Assembly (NCBI GenBank): GCA_030549335.1
Contig: JAUKPH010000022.1
Location: forward strand, 496,001-560,000
Reading direction: 5' to 3'
DNA: 64,000 nucleotides
From: Pontederia crassipes
Lineage: Eukaryota > Streptophyta > Magnoliopsida > Commelinales > Pontederiaceae
The translations under genes were made by a program, and so were the position numbers. Shown in pieces: positions 23,961 to 37,391 of this stretch. Under the pieces are notes generated by a model that worked only from the letters and a program-made list of their open reading frames with translations, did no database searches and was not told the DNA's origin. Within the stretch, counting starts at the first letter, position 1. Each line of letters starts with the position of its first letter.

Positions 23961-25406
23961 GTTAAAGTTCTAAAGATCTATCACCTCTTAGGGAACCCAG
24001 AGGTTGTAATATGTATCTATAACTTATAGCTTTGAACCTTACTCTAAGACTCTAATCCCCAAGAGCGTTATCTCTGATTGTAACGGTTCAACTTCGGTTT
24101 GAAATAGAGTTAAAGTTCTAAAGATCTATCACCTCTTAGAACATCCAAAGGTTGTAATAAGTATCTATAACTTATAGCTTTGAACCTTACTCTAAGACTC
24201 TAATCCCCAAGAGCGTTATCTTGGATTGTAACGGTTCAATTTCGGTTTGAAATAGAGTTAAAGTTCTGAAGATCTATCACCTCTTAGGGAACCCAAACGT
24301 TGTAATAAGTATCTATAACTTATAGCTTTGAACCTTACTCTAATACTCTAATCCCCAAGAGCGTTATCTCTGATTGTAACGGTTCAACTTCGGTTTGAAA
24401 TAGAGTTAAAGTTCTAAAGATCTATCACCTCTTAGGGCACCGAAGGGTTGTAATAAGTATCTATAACTTATAGCTTTGAACCTTACTCTAAGACTCTAAT
24501 CCCCAAAAGCGTCATCATTGATTGTAACGGTTCAACTTCGGTTTGAAATAGAGTAAAAGTTCTAAAGGTCTATCACCTCTTAGAACACCCAAATGTTGTA
24601 ATAAGTGTCTATAACTTATAGCTTTGAAACTAACTCTATGACTCTAATCCCCAAGAGCGTTATCTTTGATTGTAACGGTTCAACTTCGGTTTGAAATAGA
24701 GTTAAAGTTCTAAAGATCTATCACCTCTTAGAACACCCAAAGGTTGTAATAAGTGTCTATAACTTATAGCTTTGAAACTAACTCTAAGACTCTAATCCCC
24801 AAGAGCTTTATCTTTGATTATAACGGTTCTACTTCGGTTTGAAATAGAGTTAAAGTTCTAAAGATCTATCACCTCTAAGGACACCCAAAGGTTGTAATAA
24901 GTGTCTATAACTTATAGCTTTGAACATTACTCTATTACTCTAATCCCCAAGAGCGTTATCTTTGATTGTAACGTTTCAACTTCGGTTTGAAATAGAGTTA
25001 AAGTTCTAAAGATCTATCACCTCTTAGGACACCCAAAGGTTGTAATAAGTATCTATAACTTATAGCTTTGAACCTTACTCTAAGACTCTAATCCCCAAGA
25101 GCGTTATCTTGGATTGTAACGGTTCAATTTCGGTTTGAAATAGAGTTAAAGTTCTAAAGATCTATCACCTCTTAGGGCACCCAAAGGTTGTAATAAGTAT
25201 CTATAACTTATAGCTTTGAACCTTACTCTAAGATTCTAATCCACAAGAGCGTTATCTTTGATTGTAACGGTTCAACTACGGTTTGAAATAGAGTTAAAGT
25301 TCTAAAGATCTATCACCTCTTAGGACACCCAAAGGTTGTAATAAGTGTCTATAACTTATAGCTTTGAACCTAACTCTAAGACTCTAATCCCCAAGAGCGT
25401 TATCTT
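23847..25406 (+). repeat. 13-unit (1,924-bp offset) duplication, copy 1
   Basis: This block matches 25,771-27,330 at a constant 1,924-bp offset. Shared markers are CCCAGAGGTTGTAATATG, GCACCGAAGGG (24,431 region and 26,355 region), AAAGCGTCATC, AAAGGTCTATC, CTCTAAGGACACC, TAACGTTTCAAC and AGATTCTAATCCACAAG (25,231/27,155). I noticed at least five substitutions (near 24,145, 24,268, 24,298, 24,345 and 24,593), so it is older than the 2,220-bp duplication. The match ends at 25,407/27,331 (TTCGATT against TTGGATT). Confidence 0.88.
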
Positions 25407-25770
25407 CGATTGTAACGGTTCAACTTCGATTTGAAATAGAGTTAAAGTTCTTAAGATCTATCACCTCTTAGGACACCCAAAGGTTCTAATAAGTATCTAT
25501 AACTTATAGCTTTGAACCTTACTCTAAGACTCTAATCCCCAAGAGCTTTATCTTTGATTATAACGGTTCTACTTTGGTTTGAAATAGAGTTAAAGTTCTA
25601 AAGATCTATCACCACATAGGACACCCAAAGGTTGTAATAAGTATCTATAACTTGTAGCTTTGAACCTAACTCTAAGACTCTAATCCCCAAGAGCGTTATC
25701 TTTGATTGTAACGGTTCAACGTCGGTTTGAAATAGAGTTAAAGTTCTAAAGATCTATCACCTCTTAGGAC

Positions 25771-27330
25771 ACCCAAAGGTTGTAATAAGTATCTATAACT
25801 TATAGTTTTGAACCTTACTCTAAGACTCTAATCCCCAAGAGCGTTATCTTGGATTGTAACGGTTCAATTTTGGTTTGAAATAGAGTTAAAGTTCTAAAGA
25901 TCTATCACCTCTTAGGGAACCCAGAGGTTGTAATATGTATCTATAACTTATAGCTTTGAACCTTACTCTAAGACTCTAATCCCCAAGAGCGTTATCTCTG
26001 ATTGTAACGGTTCAACTTCGGTTTGAAATAGAGTTAAAGTTCTAAAGATTTATCACCTCTTAGAACACCCAAAGGTTGTAATAAGTATCTATAACTTATA
26101 GCTTTGAACCTTACTCTAAGACTCTAATCCCCAAGAGCGTTATCTTGGATTGTAACGGTTCAATTTCGGTTTGAAATAGAGTTAAAGTTCTAAAGATCTA
26201 TCACCTCTTAGGGAACCCAAAGGTTGTAATAAGTATCTATAACTTATAGCTTTGAACCTTACTCTAAGACTCTAATCCCCAAGAGCGTTATCTCTGATTG
26301 TAACGGTTCAACTTCGGTTTGAAATAGAGTTAAAGTTCTAAAGATCTATCACCTCTTAGGGCACCGAAGGGTTGTAATAAGTATCTATAACTTATAGCTT
26401 TGAACCTTACTCTAAGACTCTAATCCCCAAAAGCGTCATCATTGATTGTAACGGTTCAACTTCGGTTTGAAATAGAGTAAAAGTTCTAAAGGTCTATCAC
26501 CTCTTAGAACACCCAAAGGTTGTAATAAGTGTCTATAACTTATAGCTTTGAAACTAACTCTATGACTCTAATCCCCAAGAGCGTTATCTTTGATTGTAAC
26601 GGTTAAACTTCGGTTTGAAATAGAGTTAAAGTTCTAAAGATCTATCACCTCTTAGAACACCCAAAGGTTGTAATAAGTGTCTATAACTTATAGCTTTGAA
26701 ACTAACTCTAAGACTCTAATCCCCAAGAGCTTTATCTTTGATTATAACGGTTCTACTTCGGTTTGAAATAGAGTTAAAGTGTTAAAGATCTATCACCTCT
26801 AAGGACACCCAAAGGTTGTAATAAGTGTCTATAACTTATAGCTTTGAACATTATTCTATTACTCTAATCCCCAAGAGCGTTATCTTTGATTGTAACGTTT
26901 CAACTTCGGTTTGAAATAGAGTTAAAGTTCTAAAGATCTATCACCTCTTAGGACACCCAAAGGTTGTAATAAGTATCTATAACTTATAGCTTTGAACCTT
27001 ACTCTAAGACTCTAATCCCCAAGAGCGTTATCTTGGATTGTAACGGTTCAATTTCGATTTGAAATAGAGTTAAAGTTCTAAAGATCTATCACCTCTTAGG
27101 GCACCCAAAGGTTGTAATAAGTATCTATAACTTATAGCTTTGAACCTTACTCTAAGATTCTAATCCACAAGAGCGTTATCTTTGATTGTAACGGTTCAAC
27201 TACGGTTTGAAATAGAGTTAAAGTTCTAAAGATCTATCACCTCTTAGGACACCCAAAGGTTGTAATAAGTGTCTATAACTTATAGCTTTGAACCTAACTC
27301 TAAGACTCTAATCCCCAAGAGCGTTATCTT
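25771..27330 (+). repeat. 13-unit (1,924-bp offset) duplication, copy 2
   Basis: This is the partner of 23,847-25,406. The two copies are separated by about 364 bp in which the TTCTTAAGATC / GGTTCTAATAAG and CACCACATAGG haplotypes known from 8,590, 10,810 and 15,680 appear. That spacer therefore looks like a patch from a different block. Confidence 0.88.
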
Positions 27331-27670
27331 GGATTGTAACGGTTCAATTTTGGTTTGAAATAGAGTTAAAGTTCTAAAGATCTATCACCTCTTAGGGCAC
27401 CCAAAGGTTGTAATAAGTATCTATAACTTATAGCTTTAAACCTTACTCTAAGACTCTAATCCCCAAGAGCGTTATCTTTGATTGTAACGGTTCAACTACG
27501 GTTTGAAATAGAGTTAAAGTTCTAATGATCTATCACCTCTTAGGGAACCCAAAGGTTGTAATAAGTATCTATAACTTATAGCTTTGAACCTTACTCTAAG
27601 ACTCTAATCCCCAAGAGCGTTATCTTGGATTGTAACGGTTCAATTTCGGTTTGAAATAGAGTTAAAGTTC

Positions 27671-28872
27671 TAAAGATCTATCACCTCTTAGGGCATCCAA
27701 AGGTTGTAATAAGTATCTATAACTTATAGCTTTGAACCTTACTCTAAGACTCTAATCCCCAAGAGCGTTATCTTTGATTGTAACGGTTCAATTTCGGTTT
27801 AAAATAGAGTTAAAGTTTTAAAGATCTATCACCTCTTAGGGCACCCAAAGGTTGTAATAAGTATCTATAACTTACACCTTTGAACCTTACTCTAAGACTC
27901 TAATCCCCAAAAGCGTTATCTTTGATTGTAACGGTTCAACTTCGGTTTGAAATAGAGTTAAAGTTCTAAAGATCTATCACCACTTAGGACACCCAAAGGT
28001 TGTAATAAGTATCTATAACTTGTAGTTTTGAACCTAACTCTAAGACTCTAATCCCCAAGAGCGTTATCTTTGATTGTAACGGTTCAACTTCGGTTTGAAA
28101 TAGAGTTAAAGTTCTAAAGATCTATCACCTCTTAGGACACCCAAAGGTTGTAATAAGTATCTATAACTTATACATTTGAACCTTACTCTAAGACTCTAAT
28201 CCCCAAGAGCGTTATCTTTGATTGTAACGGTTCAACTTCGGTTTGAAATAGAGTTAAAGTTCTAAAGATCTATCACCTCTTAGGAACCCAAAGGTTGTAA
28301 TAAGTATCTATAACTTATAGCTTTGAACCTTACTCTAAGACTCTAATCCCCAAGAGCGTTATCTTGGATTGTAACGGCTCAATTTCGGTATGAAATAGAG
28401 TTAAAGTTCTAAAGATCTATCACCTCTTAGGGAACCCAAAGGTTGTATAAGTATCTTTAACTCATAGCTTTGAACCTTACTCTAAGACTCTAATCCCCAA
28501 GAGCGTTATCTCTGATTGTAACGGTTCAACTTCGGTTTGAAATAGAGTTAAAGTTCTAAAGATCTATCACCTCTTAGGGCACCCAAGGGTTGTAATAAGT
28601 ATCTATAACTTATAGCTTTGAACCTTACTCTAAGACTCTAATCCCCAAGAGCGTTATCTTTGATTGTAACGGTTCAACTTTGGTTTGAAATAGAGTAAAA
28701 GTTCTAAAGATCTATCACCTCTTAGAACACCCAAAGGTTGTAATAAGTGTCTATAACTTATAGCTTTGAAACTAACTCTAAGACTCTAATTCCCAAGAGC
28801 TTTATCTTTGATTATAACGGTTCTACTTTGGTTTGAAATAGAGTTAAAGTTCTAAAGATCTATCACCTCTTA
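27671..28872 (+). repeat. Dispersed block, second copy (partner at about 19,240-20,440)
   Basis: This block matches 19,240-20,440. Private features are TTAGGAACCC (one base short, near 28,281), GGTTGTATAAGTATCTTTAA (near 28,441) and CTTACACC (near 27,872). It ends where this copy reads GGACACCC and its partner GGGCATCC. Confidence 0.7.
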
Positions 28873-29960
28873 GGACACCCAAAGGTTGTAATAAGTGTCT
28901 ATAACTTATAGCTTTGAACATTACTCTATTACTCTAATCCCCAAGAGCGTTATCTTTGATTGTAACGGTTCAACTTCGGTCTGAAATAGAGTTAAAGTTC
29001 TAAAGATCTATCACCTCCTAGGACACCCAAAGGATGTAATAAGTATCTATAACCTATAGCTTTGAACCTTACTCTAAGGCTCTAATCCCCATTAGCGTAA
29101 TCTTTGATTGTAACGGTTCAACTTCGGTTTGAAATAGAGTTAAAGTTCTAATGATCTATCACTTCTTAGGGAACCCAAATGTTGTAATAAGTATCTATAA
29201 CTTATAGCTTTGAACCTTACTCTAAGACTCTAATCGCCAAGAGCATTATCTTGGATTGTAACGGTTCAATTTCGGTTTGAAATGGAGTTAAAGTTCTGAA
29301 GATCTATCACCTCTTAGGGCACCCAAAGGTTGTAATAAGTATCTATAACTTATAGTTTTGAACCTTACTCTAAGACTCTAATCCCCAAGAGCGTTATCTT
29401 TGATTGTAACGGTTCAACTTCGGTTTAAAATAGAGTTAAAGTTCTAATGATCTATCACCTCTTAGGGAACCCAAAGGTTGTAATAAGTATCTATAACTTA
29501 TAGCTTTGAACCTTACTCTAAGACTCTAATCCCCAAGAGCGTTATCTTGGATTGTAACGGTTCAATTTCGGTTTGAAATAGAGTTAAAGTTCTAAAGATC
29601 TATCACCTCTTAGGGAACCCAGAGGTTGTAATATGTATCTATAACTTATAGCTTTGAACCTTACTCTAAGACTCTAATCCCCAAGAGCGTTATCTCTGAT
29701 TGTAACGGTTCAACTTCGGTTTGAAATAGAGTTAAAGTTCTAAAGATCTATCACCTCTTAGAACACCCAAAGGTTGTAATAAGTATCTATAACTTATAGC
29801 TTTGAACCTTACTCTAAGACTCTAATCCCCAAGAGTTTTATCTTTGATTGTAACGGTTCAACTTCGGTTTGAAATGGAGTTAAAGTTCTAAAGATCTATC
29901 ACCTCTTAGGGCACCCAAATGTTGTAATAAGTATCTATAACTTATAGCTTTGAACCTTAC

Positions 29961-29970
29961 TCTAAGACTA
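29961..29970 (+). repeat. 2-bp deletion in the ACTCTAA element
   Basis: TCTAAGACTAATCCCC lacks one CT. The same unit also reads AAGACCATTATC and lies in the transition between the two domains. Confidence 0.85.
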
Positions 29971-30990
29971 ATCCCCAAGACCATTATCTTTGATTGTAAC
30001 GGTTCATCTTCGGTTTGAAATAGAGTTAAAGTTCTAAAGATCCATCACCTCCTAGGACACCCAAAGGATGTAATAAGTATCTATAACTTATAGCTTTGAA
30101 CCTAACTCTAAGACTCTAATCCCCAAGAGCGTTATCTTTGATTGTAATGGTTCAACTACGGTTTGAAATAGAGTTAAAGTTCTAAAGATCTATCACCTCT
30201 TAGGGCACCCAAAGGTTGTAATAAGTATCTATAACTAAAACTTTGAACCTTACTCTAAGACTCTAATCCCCAAGAGCGTTATCTTTGATTGTAACGCTTC
30301 AACTTCGGTTTGAAATAGAGTTAAAGTACTAAATATCTATCACCTCTTGGACACCCAAAGGTTGTAATAAATATCTATAACTTGTAGCTTTGAACCTTAC
30401 TCTAAGACTCTAATCCCCAAGAGCGTTATCTTTGATTGTAACGATTCAACTTCGGTTTGAAATAGAGTTAAATTTCTAAAGATCTATCACCTCTTAGGGC
30501 ACCCAAAGGTTGTAATAAGTATCTATAACTTATAGCTTTGAACCTTACTCTAAGACTCTAATCCCCAAGAGCGTTATCTTTGATTGTAACGGTTCAACTT
30601 CGGTTTGAAATAGAGTTAAAGTTCTAAAGATCTATCACCTCTTAGGGCACCCAAAGGTTGTAATAAGTATCTATAACTTATAGCTTTGAACCTTACTCTA
30701 AGGCTCTAATCCCCAAGAGCGTTATCTTTGATTATAACGGTTCAACTTCGGTTTGAAATAGAGTTAAAGTTCTAAAGATCTATCACCTTTTAGGACATCC
30801 GAAGGTTGTAATAAGTATCTATAACTTATAGCTTTGAACCTTACTCTAATACTCTAATCCCCAAGAGCGTTATCTTTGATTGTAACGGTTCAACTTCGGT
30901 TTGAAATAGAGTTGAAGTTCTAAAGATCTATCACCTCCTAGGACACTCAAAGGATGTAATAAGTATCTATAACTTATATCTTTGAACCTT

Positions 30991-31000
30991 ACTCAGACTC
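30991..31000 (+). repeat. 2-bp deletion inherited by both 64-unit copies
   Basis: ACTCAGACTC lacks TA. The same deletion is present at 40,431-40,440 in copy 2, so it predates the 64-unit duplication. It shows that indels serve as block markers. Confidence 0.88.
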
Positions 31001-34000
31001 TAATCCCCAAGATCGCTATCTTTGATTGTAACGGTTCAACTTCGGTTTGAAATAGAGTTAAAGTTCTAACGATCTATCACCTCTTAGGCCACCCAAACGT
31101 TGTAATAAGTATCTATAACTTATAGCTTTGAACCTAACTCTAAGACTCTAATCCCCAAGAGCGTTATCTTTGATTGTAATGGTTCAACTACGGTTTGAAA
31201 TAGAGTTAAAGTTCTAAAGATCTATCACCTCTTAGGGCACCCAAACGTTGTAATAAGTATCTATAACTTATAGCTTTGAACCTTACTCTAATACTCTAAT
31301 CCCCAAGAGCATTATCTTTGATTGTAACGGTTCAACTTCGGTTTGAAATAGAGTTAAAGTTCTAAAGATCTATCACCTCCTAGGACACCCAAAGGATGTA
31401 ATAAGTATCTATAACTTATAGCTTTGAACCTTACTCTAAGACTCTAATCCCCAAGATCGTTATCTTTGATTGTAACGGTTCAACTTCGGTTTGAAATAGA
31501 GTTAAAGTTCTAAAGATCTATCACCTCTTAGGACACCCAAAGGTTGTAATAAGTATCTATAACTTATAGCTTTGAACCTTACTCTAATACTCTAATCCCC
31601 AAGAGCGTTATCTTTGATTGTAACGGTTCAACTTCGGTTTGAAATAGAGTTAAAGTTCTAAAGATCTATCACCTCCTAGGACACCCAAAGGATGTAATAA
31701 GTATCTATAGCTTATAGCTTTGAACCTTACTCTAATACTCTAATCCCCAAGAGCATTATCTTTGATTGTAACGGTTCAACTTCGGTTTGAAATAGAGTTA
31801 AAGTTCTAAAGATCTAACACCTCCTAGGACACCCAAAGGATGTAATAAGTATCTATAACTTATAGCATTGAACCTTACTCTAAGACTCTAATCCCCAAGA
31901 TCGTTATCTTTGATTGTAACGGTTCAACTTCGGTTTGAAATGGAGTTAAAGTTCTAAAGATCTATCACCTCTTAGGGCACCCAAAGGTTGTAATAAGTAT
32001 CTATAACTTATAGCTTTGAACCTTACTCTAATACTCTAATCCCCAAGAGCGTTATCTTTGATTGTAACGGTTCAACATCAGTTTGAAATAGAGTTAAATT
32101 TCTAAAGATCTATCACCTCTTAGGACACCCAAAGGTTGTAATAAATATCTATAACTTATAGCTTTGAACCTTACTCAAAGACTCTAATCCCCAAGAGCGT
32201 TATCTTTGATTGTAACGGTTCAACTACGGTTTGAAATAGAGTTAAAGTTCTAAAGATCTATCACCTCTTAGGGCATCCAAAGGTTGTAATAAGTATCTAT
32301 AACTTATAGCTTTGAACCTTACTCTAAGACTCTAATCCCCAAGAGCGTTATCTTTGATTGTAACGGTTCAACTTCGGTTTTAAATAGAGTTAAAGTTCTA
32401 AAGATCTATCACCTCTTAGGGCACCCAAAGGTTGTAATAAGTATCTATAACTTATAGCTTTGAACCTTACTCGAATACTCTAATCCCCAAGAGCATTATC
32501 TTTGATTGTAACGGTTCAACTTCGGTTTGAAATAGAGTTAAAGTTCTAAAGATCTATCACCTCCTAGGACACCCAAAGGATGTAATAAGTATCTATAACT
32601 TATATCTTTGAACCTTACTCTAAGACTCTAATCCCCAAGATCGTTATCTTTGATTGTAACGGTTCAACTTCGGTTTGAAATAGAGTTAAAGTTCTAAAGA
32701 TCAATCACCTCTTAGGCCACCCAAACGTTGTAATAAGTATCTATAACTTATAGCTTTGAACCTAACTCTAAGACTCTAATCCCCAAGAGCGTTATCTTTG
32801 ATTGTAATGGTTCAACTACGGTTTGAAATAGAGTTAAAGTTCTAAAGATCTATCACCTCTTAGGGCACCCAAACGTTGTAATAAGTATCTATAACTTATA
32901 GCTTTGAACCTTACTCTAAGACTGTAATCCCCAAGAGCGTTATCTTTGATTGTAAACGGTTCAACTTCGGTTTGAAATAGAGTTAAAGTTCTAAAGATCT
33001 ATCACCTCTTAGGGCACCCAAAGGTTGTAATAAGTATCTATAACTTATAGCTTTGAACTTTACTCTAATACTCTAATCCCCAAGAGCATTATCTTTGATT
33101 GTAACGGTTCAACTTCGGTTTGAAATAGAGTTAAAGTTCTAAAGATCTATCACCTCCTAGGACACCCAAAGGATGTAATAAGTATCTATAACTTATAGCT
33201 TTGAACCTTACTCTAAGACTCTAATCCCCAAGATCGTTATCTTTGATTGTAACGGTTCAACTTCGGTTTGAAATAGAGTTAAAGTTCTAAAGATCTATCA
33301 CCTCTTAGGGCACCCAAAAGTTGTAATAAGTATCTATAAATTATAGCTTTGAACCTTACTCTAAGACTCTAATCCCCAAGAGCGTTATCTTTGATTGTAA
33401 CGGTTCAACTTCGGTTTGAAATGGAGTTAAAGTTCTAAAGATCTATCACCTCTTAGGGCACCCAAAGGTTGTAATAAGTATCTATAACTTATAGCTTTGA
33501 ACCTTACTCTAATACTCTAATCCCCAAGAGCGTTATCTTTGATTGTAACGGTTCAACATCAGTTTGAAATAGAGTTAAATTTCTAAAGATCTATCACCTC
33601 CTAGGACACCCAAAGGATGTAATAAGTATCTATAACTTATAGCTTTGAACCTTACTCTAAGACTCTAATCCCCAAGATCGTTATCTTTGATTGTAACGGT
33701 TCAACTTCGGTTTCAAATAGAGTTAAAGTTCTAAAGATCTATCACCTCTTAGGGCACCCAAAGGTTGTAATAAGTATCTATAAATTATAGCTTTGAACCT
33801 TACTCTAAGACTCTAATCCCCAAGAGAGTTATTTTTTATTGTAACGGTTCAACTTCGGTTTGAAATGGAGTTAAAGTTCTAAAGATCTATCACCTCTTAG
33901 GGCACCCAAACGTTGTAATAAGTATCTATAAGTTATAGCTTTTAACCTTACTCTAAGACTCTAATCCCCAAGAGCATTATCTTTGATTGTAACGGTTCAA

Positions 34001-35280
34001 CTTCGGTTTGAAATAGAGTTAAAGTTCTAAAAATCTATCACCTCCTAGGACACCCAAAGGATGTAATAAGTATCTATAACGTATAGCTTTGAACCTTACT
34101 CTAAGACTCTAATCCCCAAGATCGTTATCTTTGATTGTAACGGTTCAACTTCGGTTTGAAATGGAGTTAAAGTTCTAAAGATCTATCACCTCCTAGGACA
34201 CCCAAAGGATGTAATAAGTATCTATAACTTATAGCTTTGAACCTTACTCTAATACTCTAATCCACAAGAGCATTATCTTTGATTGTAACGGTTCAACTTC
34301 GGTTTGAAATAGAGTTAAAGTTCTAAAGATCTATCACCTCCTAGGACACCCAAAGGATGTAATAAGTATCTATAACTTATAGCTTTGAACCTTACTCTAA
34401 GACTCTAATCCCCAAGATCGTTATCTTTGATTGTAACGGTTCAACTTCGGTTTGAAATAGAGTTAAAGTTCTAAAGATCTATCACCTCTTAGGGCACCCA
34501 AAGGTTGTAATAAGTATCTATAACTTATAGCTTGGAACCTTACTCTAATACTCTAATCCCCAAGAGCGTTATCTTTGATTGTAACGGTTCAACTTCGGTT
34601 TGAAATAGAGTTAAAGTTCTAAAGATCTATCACCTCCTAGGACACCCAAGGAATGTAATAAGTATCTATAACTTATAGCTTTGAACCTTACTCTAAGACT
34701 CTAATCCCCAAGAGCGTTATCATTGATTGTAACGGTTCAACTTCGGTTTGAAATGGAGTTAAAGTTCTAAAGATCTATCACCACTTAGGGCACCCAAAGG
34801 TTGTAATAAGTATCTATAAATTATAGCTTTGAACCTTACTCTAAGACTCTAATCCCCAAGATCGTTATCTTTGATTGTAACGGTTCAACTTCGGTTTGAA
34901 ATAGAGTTAAAGTTCTAAAGATCAATCACCTCTTAGGCCACCCAAACGTTGTAATAAGTATCTATAACTTATAGCTTTGAACCTAACTCTAAGACTCTAA
35001 TCCCCAAGAGCGTTATCTTTGATTGTAATGGTTCAACTACGGTTTGAAATAGAGTTAAAGTTCTAAAGATCTATCACCTCTTAGGACACCCAAAGGTTGT
35101 AATAAGTATCTATAACTTATAGCTTTGAACCTAACTCTAAGACTCTAATCCCCAAGAGCGTTATCTTTGATTGTAACGGTTCAACTTCGGTTTAAAATAG
35201 AGTTAAAGTTCTAAAGATCTATCACCTCTTAGGGCACCCAAAGGTTGTAATAAGTATCTATAACTTATAGCTTTGAACCT

Positions 35281-35300
35281 AACTCTAAGACATGGTTCAA
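35281..35300 (+). repeat. 32-bp deletion unique to 64-unit copy 1
   Basis: AACTCTAAGAC joins directly to ATGGTTCAACTACGG. Copy 2 has the full unit at 44,721-44,770. The breakpoint is at the second ACTCTAA heptamer. Since copy 2 is intact, the simplest reading is a deletion here after the duplication. Confidence 0.9.
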
Positions 35301-37391
35301 CTACGGTTTGAAATAGAGTTAAAGTTCTAAAGATCTATCACCTCCTAGGACACCCAAAGGATGTAATAAGTATCTATAACTTATAGCTTTGAACCTTACT
35401 CTAAGACTCTAATCCCCAAGATCGTTATCTTTGATTGTAACGGTTCAACTTCGGTTTGAAATAGAGTTAAAGTTCTAAAGATCTATCACCTCTTAGGGCA
35501 CCCAAAGGTTGTAATAAGTATCTATAAATTATAGCTTTGAACCTTACTCTAAGACTCTAATCCCCAAGAGCATTATCTTTGATTGTAACGGTTCAACTTC
35601 GGTTTGAAATAGAGTTAAAGTTCTAAAGATCCATCACCTCCTAGGACACCCAAAGGATGTAATAAGTATCTATAACTTATAGCTTTGAACCTTACTCTAA
35701 GACTCTAATCCCCAAGATCATTATCTTTGATTGTAACGGTTCTACTTCGGTTTGAAATAGAGTTAAAGTTCAAAAGATCTATCACCTCTTTGGACACCCA
35801 AAGGTTGTAATAAGTATCTATAAATTATAGCATTGAAACTTACTCTAAGACTCTAATCCCCAAGAGTGTTATCTTTGATTGTAACGGTTCATCTTCGGTT
35901 TGAAATAGAGTTAAAGTTCTAAAGATCCATCACCTCCTAGGACACCCAAAGGATGTAATAAGTATCTATAACTTATAGCTTTAAACCTTACTCTAAGACT
36001 CTAATCCCCAAGATCGTTATCTTTGATTGTAACGGTTCAACTTCGGTTTGAAATAGAGTTAAAGTTCTAAAGATCTATCACCTCTTAGGGCACCCAAAGG
36101 TTGTAATAAGTATCTATAACTTATAGCTTTGAACCTTACTCTAAGACTCTAATCCCCAAGAGCGTTATCTTTGATTGTAACGGTTCAACTTCGGGTTGAA
36201 ATAGAGTTAAAGTACTAAAGTTCTATCACCTCTTGGACACCCAAAGGTTGTAATAAATATCTATAACATGTAGCTTTGAACCTTACTCTAAGACTCTAAT
36301 CCCCAAGAGCGTTATCTTTGATTGTAACGGTTCAACTTCGGTTTGAAATAGAGTTAAATTTCTAAAGATCTATCACCTCTTAGGGCACCCAAAGGTTGTA
36401 ATAAGTATCTATAAATTATAGCTTTGTACCTTACTCTAAGACTCTAATCCCCAAGAGCGTTATCTTTGATTGTAACGGTTCAACTTCGGTTTGAAATAGA
36501 GTTAAAGTTCTAAAGATCTATCACCTCTTAGTGCACCCAAACGTTGTAATAAGTATCTATAACTTATAGCTTTGAACCTTACTCTAAGACTCTAATCCCC
36601 AAGAGCATTATCTTTGATTGTAACGGTTCAACTTCGGTTTGAAATAGAGTTAAAGTTCTAAAGATCTATCACCTCTTAGGACACCCAAAGGTTGTAATAA
36701 GTATCTATAACTTATAGCTTTGAACCTTACTCTAAGACTCTAATCCCCAAGAGCGTTATCTTTGATTGTAACGGTTGAACTTCGGTTCGAAATGGAGTTA
36801 AAGTTCTAAAGATCTATCACCTCTTAGTGCACCCAAACGTTGTAATAAGTATCTATAACTTATAGCTTTGAACCTTACTCTAAGACTCTAATCCCCAAGA
36901 GCATTATCTTTGATTGTAACGGTTCAACTTCGGTTTGAAATAGAGTTAAAGTTCTAAAGATCTATCACCTCTTAGGACACCCAAAGGTTGTAATAAGTAT
37001 CTATAACTTATAGCTTTGAACCTTACTCTAAGACTCTAATCCCCAAGAGCATTATCTTTGATTGTAACGGTTCAACTTCGGTTCGAAATAGAGTTAAAGT
37101 TCTAAAGATCAATCACCTCTTAGGACACCCAAAGGTTGTAATAAGTATCTATAAATTATAGCTTTGAACCTTACTCTAAGACTCTAATCCCCAAGAGCGT
37201 TATCTTTGATTGTAACGGTTCAACTTCGGTTTGAAATAGAGTTAAAGTTCTAAAGATCTATCACCTCTTAGGGCACCCAAAGGTTGTAATAAGTATCTAA
37301 AACTTATAGCTTTGAACCTTACTCTAAGACTCTAATCCCCAAGAGCGTTATCTTTGATTGTAACGGTTCAACTTCGGTTTGAAATAAAGTT

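Larger units (their letters stand above)
1..29700 (+). repeat. Domain A: satellite subfamily rich in TTGGATT / CAATTTCGG units
   Basis: Many units here carry TTGGATT instead of TTTGATT (unit about 108-114), usually coupled to CAATTTCGG instead of CAACTTCGG (about 126-134). Other domain A markers are GAACATTACTCTATTACTC, CTAAGGCTCTAATCCCCATT followed by AGCGTAATC, GTCATCATTGATTG with GAGTAAAAGTTC, and CTTATACCTTTG. The last TTGGATT unit lies near 29,547. The domain is built of repeated 13 to 15 unit blocks with dispersed older copies. The right edge is a gradual change over roughly 29,600-30,800, so the boundary given is approximate. Confidence 0.85.
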
